Source: an uncultured Clostridia bacterium
GTDB taxonomy: Bacteria; Bacillota; Clostridia; Oscillospirales; CAG-272
DNA: 5,218 bases
Assembly (NCBI GenBank): GCA_946061315.1
Contig: CAMGRB010000115.1
Location: 1-5,218 of the forward strand
Direction: 5' to 3'
Shown here one piece after another: positions 1 through 4,396 of the stretch (positions within the stretch are counted from its first letter, which is position 1; each line of letters begins with the position of its first letter). The notes under the pieces were generated by a model. The model worked only from the letters and a program-made list of their open reading frames with translations, was not told the origin of the DNA and did no database searches. A program made the translations under genes and the position numbers.

Positions 1-24
1 CCTACGCTCGCAACGAGATGTTAA

Positions 25-114
25 TATAGCGAAACGGAGCGGACGGGTACGGGCAATTATTGGCACTATGATATTGACGGAACAACGATTCTGAAATGGA
101 ATAATGCGGCTTAA
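25..114 (+). other. possible C-terminal coding remnant at the left edge
   Basis: Between the in-frame stops at 22-24 and 112-114 there are 29 codons with no start codon. The reading ends in a protein-like stretch, NYWHYDIDGTTILKWNNAA. The other two + frames also close early (stops at 27-29 and 92-94), so no intact gene enters from the left in this frame. It could be the tail of a frameshifted or decayed gene, or chance. The terminator at 190-232 is placed as expected for a gene ending near 114, which is the main reason to list it. No family is recognised. Confidence 0.2.
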
Positions 115-120
115 AATGGC

Positions 121-154
121 TTTTCGGTAAAGATTTTTCAAACTTTACGGAAAG
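121..154. other. AT-rich stem-loop
   Basis: The arm at 121-132 (TTTTCGGTAAAG) pairs with 143-154 (CTTTACGGAAAG) over 12 positions. There is a single G-G mismatch, one G-U pair at the base, and a 10-nt loop. No T-tract follows on either strand, so it is not a classical terminator. It may add to the 3' end structure of the upstream transcript, just ahead of the clearer terminator at 190-232, or be a decayed repeat. Only the pairing is directly seen. Confidence 0.35.
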
Positions 155-189
155 AAAAATGCTCTGAACCCGACAATTTAAGCAAAGAG

Positions 190-232
190 AGAGAGAACGA
201 AACGGTTAAATTCCGTAACGTTCTCTCTTTTT
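190..232 (+). terminator. rho-independent terminator of the upstream transcript
   Basis: A perfect 10-bp stem, AGAGAGAACG (190-199) with CGTTCTCTCT (219-228), encloses a small internal loop. A second 4-bp stem lies inside it, ACGG (202-205) with CCGT (213-216). The right arm runs into T's to 232, giving a run of five T's at 228-232. It is oriented to stop transcription arriving from the left, and it insulates the ktrB promoter about 220 bp downstream. The purine-rich left arm gives a weaker T/C-rich tail on the other strand, so some bidirectional action is possible. Confidence 0.82.
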
Positions 233-240
233 GCAACCCG

Positions 241-391
241 AAAGACCTACCATAGTGGTGGGGAGGTACGGCAAGATGGTTACACCTCCGCCGTGTCATT
301 CTCGAGCGCAGCGAAGAATCCCGGCGGACTCACCGAACGTTATTTTGTTGCTCCGGATCCTTCGCTCCATTTCATTTCGCTCGAGGATGAC
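241..391. repeat. palindromic intergenic repeat element (MITE-like)
   Basis: The core is an imperfect inverted repeat. Its left arm, 295-321, begins GTCATTCTCGAGCG and ends GCGAAGAATCC. Its right arm, 355-391, begins GGATCCTTCGCT and ends CGCTCGAGGATGAC. The right arm carries about 10 extra bases, including a CATTTCATTT micro-duplication. CTCGAGCG (301-308) and CGCTCGAG (378-385) are perfectly complementary. The GTCATTCT...GCGAAGAATCC type of sequence resembles a widespread class of bacterial intergenic repeats; that is recalled from pattern, not searched. Upstream, 262-267 (GGAGGT) pairs with 284-289 (ACCTCC), and 287-293 (TCCGCCG) with 322-328 (CGGCGGA), so the element may extend left to about 241. 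No transposase or convincing coding sequence lies here. The single copy in this window cannot define the true ends. Confidence 0.55.
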
Positions 392-450
392 GAGAAGCAA
401 GAGGAAAGAAACCGCTTTTTCGGTCGTGCGCGATATTTATGCACGAAATA

Positions 451-479
451 TTGACAAGCGCTTTTATTTGTGCTAAAAT
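451..479 (+). promoter_or_regulatory. sigma-A type promoter of ktrBA
   Basis: TTGACA (451-456) is a perfect -35. It is followed by a 17-bp spacer and TAAAAT (474-479) as -10, preceded by TGC (471-473), an extended -10 element. Transcription should begin near 486. The -35 sits between imperfect inverted arms at 441-450 (GCACGAAATA) and 465-473 (TATTTGTGC), which could be a binding site for a regulator. The stretch 392-450 ahead of it holds only a weak hairpin (411-414 with 421-424) and small palindromes. Confidence 0.75.
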
Positions 480-485
480 GGGTGT

Positions 486-596
486 GTATGTTGTCGGGCT
501 TATCATATTTGACGGTTCGATTGACTTAAAATCGGGGTTTGAAGTTAAAGCAGAAAATTTCAGACCTTAAAACATTTTGTAAATGGAGCAACTTAT
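486..596 (+). other. untranslated leader of ktrB
   Basis: This is about 110 nt between the predicted start of transcription and the ktrB ATG. I looked for a c-di-AMP (ydaO-type) riboswitch, which precedes ktrAB in Bacillus subtilis, and found none of its conserved GC-rich core. The only structure seen is a weak stem, GTTTGAAG (537-544) against CTTAAAAC (566-573), with one mismatch. The leader ends in GGAG (585-588), eight bases before the ATG at 597. A 13-codon ORF from 488 has no ribosome binding site and is not credited. Confidence 0.4.
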
Positions 597-1901
597 ATGT
601 CGGAATTTATAAAGCGACAGTCACCCGCGCGCATAATCGCATTCGGCTTTGCGTTTGTCATTCTTCTGGGCTCGCTTCTTCTTGTACTTCCGTGCAGTGT
701 GAAAGACGGCGTAAATCTTTCTTACGTCGACGCGCTTTACACCTCGACGAGCGCAGTATGCGTAACCGGTCTTGTAACCGTTGATATTGCGGATACGTTT
801 ACCCCTCTCGGTCAGTTTTTCGTAGCTATGCTGATACAGATAGGCGGTCTTGGCGTAGCGTCGATAGGTGCGGGGCTTATACTTCTCGTCAGGCGGAAAA
901 TGGACCTCAAAGGAAGAAATCTTATAAAAGAAGCGATGAACCTCGATTCTGGAAAGGGAGTCGTCCGTTTTATACGTGACGTATTCGTGGCAACGCTTGC
1001 TTTTGAGCTTGCAGGAGCGGCATTGAGCTTTACCGTATTCATACGCGACTATCCGTTTCCAAAGGCTCTCGGTTTAAGCTTATTTCACTCGGTAGCCACC
1101 TTTAACAACTCCGGATTCGATATTTTCGGAAATATGCAAAGCTTGTCTGCCTATAAAGACAACGTGATGCTCAATATCGTAACGATGTTCCTTATTTTCT
1201 TCGGAGGCATAGGATTTCTCGTTATAAAGGAGCTTTGGAGCAAAAAATTCAATTTCAAAAAGCTCTCGATGCACGCAAAGGTCGTTTTGTCCGTGAGTGG
1301 AGTTCTTATAGTCCTCGGCACGCTTCTTATAAAGCTTACCGAGGGGAACAACATCACGTGGCTCGGCGCAATATTTACGAGTTTTTCGTCGAGGACTGCC
1401 GGTTTTGCAACGTTCTCCCTTGACGGTTTTTCAAAAGCCGGTCTTTTGGTGGTTATGATCTTTATGTTCATAGGCGCATCCCCCGGATCTACGGGAGGCG
1501 GTATAAAGACGACCACGTTCTTCGTCATTTTCAAAGGCATATTCTCCGCCGCGACGAATAAGAATGAAAAGGCGTTTAGATATGCAATACCGAAGGACGC
1601 ATTCAAAAAAGCCGCCGTGATTGCATTTCTTGCCTTGTCGGCTATTCTCGGCTCGTCGCTCTTGATTTCGATTTTCGAGCCGGGTATGAGCCTTACGAGT
1701 ATTCTGTTTGAGATGACGAGTGCGTTTGCAACCGTCGGTCTTTCAACGGGCATTACCCCGCTTCTTTCAACAGGGTCAAAGATAGTTTCAATTTTTATGA
1801 TGTATATGGGAAGGCTTGGCCCTCTCACCATTGCTTCAATGTGGTACTTCTCAAGGGGTGAAAGCATCCGCTTCCCCGAGGGAAATATTGCAATCGGCTA
1901 A
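597..1901 (+). CDS. ktrB: KtrB-type potassium uptake channel/transporter subunit
   Basis: This is the membrane subunit of a Ktr/Trk potassium uptake system, carrying K+ (usually Na+-coupled) into the cell as a dimer under the control of the KtrA ring. The 434-residue length fits KtrB (about 440-455) better than the longer TrkH. Four membrane-pore-membrane repeats are visible with a glycine in each filter loop: SAVCVTGL (G58), TFNNSGFD (G173), SSRTAGFATF (G269) and SAFATVGLSTG (G381). The stretch GASPGSTGGGIKTTTF (293-308) matches the intramembrane gating loop of the third repeat. R406 in YMGRLGPLT is the conserved arginine of the last helix. The ATG at 597 has GGAG eight bases upstream, and the protein starts just before the first helix. 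It is the first gene of an operon with ktrA, 21 bp downstream. All hallmark residues are present, so it should be functional. Confidence 0.95.
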   Translation: MSEFIKRQSPARIIAFGFAFVILLGSLLLVLPCSVKDGVNLSYVDALYTSTSAVCVTGLVTVDIADTFTPLGQFFVAMLIQIGGLGVASIGAGLILLVRRKMDLKGRNLIKEAMNLDSGKGVVRFIRDVFVATLAFELAGAALSFTVFIRDYPFPKALGLSLFHSVATFNNSGFDIFGNMQSLSAYKDNVMLNIVTMFLIFFGGIGFLVIKELWSKKFNFKKLSMHAKVVLSVSGVLIVLGTLLIKLTEGNNITWLGAIFTSFSSRTAGFATFSLDGFSKAGLLVVMIFMFIGASPGSTGGGIKTTTFFVIFKGIFSAATNKNEKAFRYAIPKDAFKKAAVIAFLALSAILGSSLLISIFEPGMSLTSILFEMTSAFATVGLSTGITPLLSTGSKIVSIFMMYMGRLGPLTIASMWYFSRGESIRFPEGNIAIG

Positions 1902-1922
1902 AAACAAGAAAGGACGTTTATT

Positions 1923-2600
1923 ATGTTTGGCAAACAAAAATCGGGAAATTTGATATACGGAATTATAGGAATGGGCCGTTTCGGAACGGCGCTTGCCGAG
2001 GAGCTTCACAACTCGGGCGCGGATCTTATAATTCTCGACAGAGATGAGGAAAAGGTCGCCGTCGCACGTGAAATGACGGAGAACGCGTATATCGTAAACA
2101 ATCTGCAAAAGAAAACTCTTATGGAAACGGGGCTTCACAACTGCGACGTTGCCGTTGTCTGCATAGGAGAGCACATTGATACGTCCATTCTTACGACGCT
2201 TAACCTCGTTTCCATGGGCATACCGAAAATAATTGCGAAAGCGACGAGCTTTGAGCACGGCGAGATACTTAAAAAGCTCGGTGCCGAGGTCGTATATCCC
2301 GAAAGAGATATGGCGATACGCCTGGCGCACCGCCTTGAAACCTCGCTCGCGCTTGACTTCGTTCAGTTGAGTGAGCAGATAAACATATCCAAATTCGCCG
2401 TTCCCGAGCAAGCCGTCGGAAAGAGCGTTATTGAGGTCAATTTGAGAACGAAATTCGGTCTTAACATAATTGCAATAGAAAACGACGGCGGAGTTACCGA
2501 GTCGATAAGACCGGACTACGTATTCAAGGACAAGGATATTTTGTTCCTCTCGGGCAGTAAGGACGGCTTCCGCAAGCTCTCCGAATGGACGAACAAATAA
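1923..2600 (+). CDS. ktrA: KtrA potassium uptake regulatory subunit (RCK domains)
   Basis: This is the cytosolic regulatory subunit that forms an octameric ring under KtrB and gates it by nucleotide binding. The 225-residue length matches KtrA (about 220), with one RCK_N and one RCK_C domain; TrkA is twice as long. Residues 10-130 form the Rossmann-like RCK_N, with the dinucleotide motif G16-M-G18-RF-G21, the ribose-binding acidic residue D39 in IILDRDE, and the later GAEVVYPERDMA segment. Residues about 140-223 form RCK_C. In Bacillota KtrA proteins the RCK_C dimer binds c-di-AMP, and the segment NLRTKFGLNIIAI (173-185) corresponds to that region; binding here is inferred. AAGGA (1910-1914) sits eight bases ahead of the ATG. 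It is co-transcribed with ktrB. The only terminator candidate after it is the stem at 2656-2691. Confidence 0.95.
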   Translation: MFGKQKSGNLIYGIIGMGRFGTALAEELHNSGADLIILDRDEEKVAVAREMTENAYIVNNLQKKTLMETGLHNCDVAVVCIGEHIDTSILTTLNLVSMGIPKIIAKATSFEHGEILKKLGAEVVYPERDMAIRLAHRLETSLALDFVQLSEQINISKFAVPEQAVGKSVIEVNLRTKFGLNIIAIENDGGVTESIRPDYVFKDKDILFLSGSKDGFRKLSEWTNK

Positions 2601-2655
2601 CTGCGCGCATATTCTTTGCAGGTGTTAAGCAGTTACAAAAAATGCCTTATTTTTC

Positions 2656-2691
2656 AAAAACCGTGATTTCTATTGACATATTGCGGTTTTT
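2656..2691 (+). terminator. inverted repeat, candidate ktrA terminator overlapping the next promoter
   Basis: AAAAACCG (2656-2663) and CGGTTTTT (2684-2691) are perfect complements. Pairing continues inward through two G-U pairs and two A-U pairs to about 12 positions, leaving a 12-nt loop. The T-run lies in the right arm and only three G-C pairs support the stem, so it would be a modest terminator. The loop contains the -35 hexamer of the following promoter (2673-2678). The palindrome could therefore instead be an operator site. I see no other terminator between ktrA and the next gene. Confidence 0.4.
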
Positions 2692-2701
2692 ATGATATAA
2701 T
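2673..2701 (+). promoter_or_regulatory. consensus sigma-A promoter for the CNNM/CorC gene
   Basis: TTGACA (2673-2678), a 17-bp spacer and TATAAT (2696-2701) match both hexamers perfectly, and TGA (2693-2695) gives the extended -10. Transcription should start near 2708, leaving a leader of about 190 nt before the CNNM/CorC coding region. A promoter this strong ahead of a long structured leader suggests that control acts after initiation. Confidence 0.88.
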
Positions 2702-2707
2702 TACATT

Positions 2708-2883
2708 TAACATACTTTGAAAGGAGTTGGGTTTTGTGGATTCCATACCCCGAAGTTGCCCCGAAAAGGGACCTTCAGGAATAAGATGCCATCAAGTTGA
2801 CATCGGTTTTTATACGGTATTGTTCGTGCTTCTCTGTTAGCGAAATTTTTCAAATAACCGTTAATAAAAACTTATTTTAATTT
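2708..2883 (+). promoter_or_regulatory. structured 5' leader, possible cis-regulatory RNA of unknown class
   Basis: The region runs from the predicted transcription start to the Shine-Dalgarno of the CNNM/CorC gene. Several pairings are visible. GGGT (2729-2732) pairs with ACCC (2747-2750) around TGG/CCA. ATTCC (2740-2744) pairs with GGAAT (2778-2782), enclosing GAAG (2752-2755)/CTTC (2773-2776) and a CCC/GGG hairpin (2760-2762/2768-2770). The first and second stems share 2740-2750 and so exclude each other. GTTTTTAT plus ACGGT (2806-2818) pairs with ACCGT and ATAAAAAC (2857-2871), with a 2-nt bulge, around a smaller hairpin (2823-2844). Segment 2771-2779 can also pair with 2881-2889, covering the Shine-Dalgarno. 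I compared it from memory with M-box, yybP-ykoY, ydaO, T-box, NiCo, fluoride and guanidine riboswitches and 6S RNA, and none fits. Confidence 0.45.
2736..2840 (+). CDS. possible leader peptide or small protein, 34 aa
   Basis: AAAGGAG (2720-2726) is a strong ribosome binding site in the leader with no recognised gene behind it. Nine bases on, a GTG at 2736 opens 34 codons ending at TAG 2838-2840. The peptide has prolines at 5, 9 and 13, cysteines at 8, 18 and 34, and a hydrophobic end, FYTVLFVLLC (25-34). The same site could serve a TTG at 2734, seven bases away. That opens a 16-residue peptide (WIPYPEVAPKRDLQE after the initiator) ending at TAA 2782-2784. Either ORF overlaps the segment that can mask the downstream Shine-Dalgarno, so its translation could control the CNNM/CorC gene. 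No homologue is recognised. It may be chance in a conserved RNA. Confidence 0.35.
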   Translation: MDSIPRSCPEKGPSGIRCHQVDIGFYTVLFVLLC

Positions 2884-2890
2884 GGAGGTG
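2884..2890 (+). promoter_or_regulatory. strong Shine-Dalgarno that decides the CNNM/CorC start
   Basis: GGAGGTG is seven contiguous bases complementary to the 3' end of 16S rRNA. It lies 7 nt before ATT 2898 and 4 nt before ATT 2895. No in-frame ATG, GTG or TTG occurs between the stop at 2865-2867 and the ATG at 3003. The site is therefore strong evidence that translation starts near 2892-2898 at an unusual codon. Confidence 0.7.
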
Positions 2891-2897
2891 TCTGATT

Positions 2898-4247
2898 ATT
2901 TTTAGACAAATATTATTACAGCTTATACTGATTTTACTGAACGCATTTTTTGCCGCTTCGGAAATTGCGCTCATCTCGCTTAACGAAAAAAAGGTTCGTG
3001 CCATGGCGGAGGAGGGCGATAAAAAGGCTGCCAAAATGCTCAAAATGATAGAAGAACCCACAAAGTTCATTTCCACAATACAGATAGGAATTACTCTTGC
3101 GGGATTTCTCGGCTCGGCATTTGCGGCGGATAACTTCGCAAAGTTACTGACAGAGGCTCTTGTAAATGCTTTCAACGTAGCCGATAAATACGTTAATACG
3201 ATAAACAACGTATCGGTCGTTATAATAACGCTTATTCTCTCATATTTCACGCTTGTTCTCGGCGAGCTTGTGCCGAAGCGCATCGCGATGAAATACAAGG
3301 AAAAGCTTGCAAACGCCGTTTGCGGTGTAATATCGTTTCTTTCAAAAGTGTTGAAGCCGATAATCTGGTTCCTCACCGTATCGACAAACGGAGTTCTGCG
3401 TCTGTTCGGTATAAATCCGCACGAGAAGGACGATGCCGTATCCGAGGAGGATATAGTCATTATGCTTGACGCGGGTGCCGACGAGGGAACGCTCAACAAG
3501 GACGATATAAAGTACATAAAGAACGTTTTCAAGCTCGATTATCTCACCGCCGCCGATATAATGACGCCGAGGAGCTCTATGATAGCGGTTCCCGCGGATA
3601 TATCCGAAAAAGAGCTACTTGAAATCATTGAAAAAGAGGGCTATTCGAGAATACCCGTGTATGAAGAAAACATAGACGATATAATAGGTATTCTTTACGT
3701 CAAGGACTACTTACTCAAGCACGGAGAGGAAAACTTCTCGATAAAAGACGTTTTGCTCCCGCCCGAGTTCGTGCCCGAAACCGTTCACCTCGATTCTCTT
3801 TTCAAGGATATGCAGGATAATCACATGCATATGGCAATAGTCGTAAACGAGTACGGCCTTGCGCTCGGAGTTGTCACTATGGAGGACATCATCGAGGAGC
3901 TTGTCGGAGAGATATGGGACGAACAGGACGAGGCGGTCGAGTCGATAGTTAAGACGGGCGACAACACGTACCGCGTTCTCTCAAGCGTTTCAATAGACGA
4001 ATTTTTTGAATTTTTCGAGCTTCCCAAGGACGAGAGCATCGAATCCACCACTGTAAACGGCTGGCTTACCGAAAGGTTTGACGGTATTCCCGAGGTCGGT
4101 CAATCGTTTGATTACGAAAACCTCTCGATTGCCGTAACCGTCGCCGACGAACAGATGTCCCACGAGGTACAGGTCACCGTGCTTGCCCCCGAGGAGCAGG
4201 ACACCGAGGAAGAAGAAGCCGAGGAAAAGGAAAAAGAAAAAGCATAA
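2898..4247 (+). CDS. CNNM/CorC (HlyC) family membrane protein, DUF21-CBS-CBS-CorC_HlyC
   Basis: This is a membrane protein of the family containing CorC, YugS/YrkA-like 'hemolysins' and CNNM proteins, associated with Mg2+/Co2+ transport. Numbering from ATT 2898, residues 1 to about 185 form the DUF21 transmembrane domain: a first helix running into FFAASEIAL (17-25), then TIQIGITLAGFLGSAFAAD (60-78), and GELVPKR (122-128). The CBS pair follows, with CBS1 about 220-275 (DIMTPRSSM to GILYVKDYL) and CBS2 about 284-340 (DVLLPPEF to VTMEDIIEELVGEI). A CorC_HlyC domain spans about 348-430, then a Glu/Lys-rich tail (431-449). The length of about 449 is normal. The first in-frame ATG (3003) would delete the first helix and its conserved motif, so a non-standard start, ATT 2898 or 2895 (less likely CTG 2892), is inferred from GGAGGTG at 2884. 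A sequencing error is the alternative. The family call is firm; the ion is not shown by sequence. Confidence 0.88.
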   Translation: MFRQILLQLILILLNAFFAASEIALISLNEKKVRAMAEEGDKKAAKMLKMIEEPTKFISTIQIGITLAGFLGSAFAADNFAKLLTEALVNAFNVADKYVNTINNVSVVIITLILSYFTLVLGELVPKRIAMKYKEKLANAVCGVISFLSKVLKPIIWFLTVSTNGVLRLFGINPHEKDDAVSEEDIVIMLDAGADEGTLNKDDIKYIKNVFKLDYLTAADIMTPRSSMIAVPADISEKELLEIIEKEGYSRIPVYEENIDDIIGILYVKDYLLKHGEENFSIKDVLLPPEFVPETVHLDSLFKDMQDNHMHMAIVVNEYGLALGVVTMEDIIEELVGEIWDEQDEAVESIVKTGDNTYRVLSSVSIDEFFEFFELPKDESIESTTVNGWLTERFDGIPEVGQSFDYENLSIAVTVADEQMSHEVQVTVLAPEEQDTEEEEAEEKEKEKA

Positions 4248-4260
4248 ACTCATAACATTA

Positions 4261-4293
4261 AAAGAGGGCATTTTACGTGTCCTCTTTATTTTT
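4261..4293 (+). terminator. rho-independent terminator after the CNNM/CorC gene
   Basis: AAAGAGGGC (4261-4269) pairs with GTCCTCTTT (4279-4287) over nine positions with one G-U, extendable by one A-U pair, around a short loop. ATTTTT (4288-4293) follows. It begins 13 bp after the stop codon at 4245-4247 and separates this gene from dxs. Confidence 0.88.
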
Positions 4294-4295
4294 AC

Positions 4296-4324
4296 TTGCT
4301 TTTTTTGCGCATATATGATAAAAT
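4296..4324 (+). promoter_or_regulatory. probable sigma-A promoter of dxs
   Basis: TTGCTT (4296-4301) is a partial -35. It is followed by a 17-bp spacer and TAAAAT (4319-4324), preceded by TGA (4316-4318), an extended -10. The predicted start is near 4331. It lies immediately after the terminator, so dxs looks independently transcribed. The -35 is weaker than those of the other two promoters in the window, but the extended -10 compensates. Confidence 0.65.
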
Positions 4325-4333
4325 ATTCGTAAG

Positions 4334-4367
4334 GGCAAATTTCCGTGACAAACGTGTTTGCCGTCAC
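4334..4367 (+). promoter_or_regulatory. interlocked inverted repeats in the dxs leader
   Basis: GGCAAA (4334-4339) pairs with TTTGCC (4357-4362), and GTGAC (4345-4349) pairs with GTCAC (4363-4367). The order A-B-A'-B' means the two stems are either alternatives or form a pseudoknot, with no spacer between A' and B'. A further small hairpin, CAAA-CGTG-TTTG (4349-4360), lies inside. The ribosome binding site AAGGAG (4385-4390) is 17 nt beyond. It could also be an operator just downstream of the transcription start. No known regulatory class is recognised. Confidence 0.35.
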
Positions 4368-4396
4368 AGTAAGCAGCATTTCATAAGGAGCATAAA

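Noticed and set aside
231..476. 81-codon + strand ORF
   Set aside because: It runs through the terminator tail, the inverted-repeat element and the ktrB promoter. It has no ribosome binding site and its product is Arg/Ser-rich low-quality sequence.
511..524. tRNA T-loop-like GGTTCGATT
   Set aside because: There are no matching T-stem arms, anticodon arm or acceptor stem around it.
488..529. 13-codon ATG ORF in the ktrB leader
   Set aside because: It has no ribosome binding site and starts within a few bases of the predicted transcription start.
509..532. second ktrB promoter from TTGACG (509-514) and TAAAAT (527-532)
   Set aside because: The spacer is only 12 bp, too short for a sigma-A promoter.
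486..596. c-di-AMP (ydaO-type) riboswitch ahead of ktrB
   Set aside because: It was expected from Bacillus ktrAB, but the leader is AT-rich, only about 110 nt long, and lacks the conserved core.
539..784. 81-codon + strand ORF overlapping the start of ktrB
   Set aside because: It is an out-of-frame reading of the well-supported ktrB 5' end, with no family resemblance.
1151..1867. 238-codon - strand ORF inside ktrB
   Set aside because: It is an antisense shadow of the ktrB coding frame; the + strand product has all KtrB motifs.
1851..2411. 186-codon - strand ORF opposite ktrA
   Set aside because: It is an antisense shadow of a clear RCK-domain gene, with no domain pattern of its own.
2708..2883. 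M-box magnesium riboswitch or 6S RNA
   Set aside because: GTTGCCCCGAAAA recalls part of the M-box core, but the other conserved blocks and the overall pairing are missing. There is also no 5'-3' closing helix as in 6S RNA.
2888..2950. GTG at 2888 as the CNNM/CorC start with a one-base frameshift in the T-run at 2899-2903
   Set aside because: Removing one T would join MSDYF to RQILLQ, but the GTG overlaps the Shine-Dalgarno itself and has no ribosome binding site upstream. The ATT start fits the spacing better. It remains possible if reads show a T-run error.
2861..3532. 223-codon - strand ORF opposite the CNNM/CorC gene
   Set aside because: It is Ser/Ile-rich antisense of the DUF21 region; the + strand protein is recognisable throughout.
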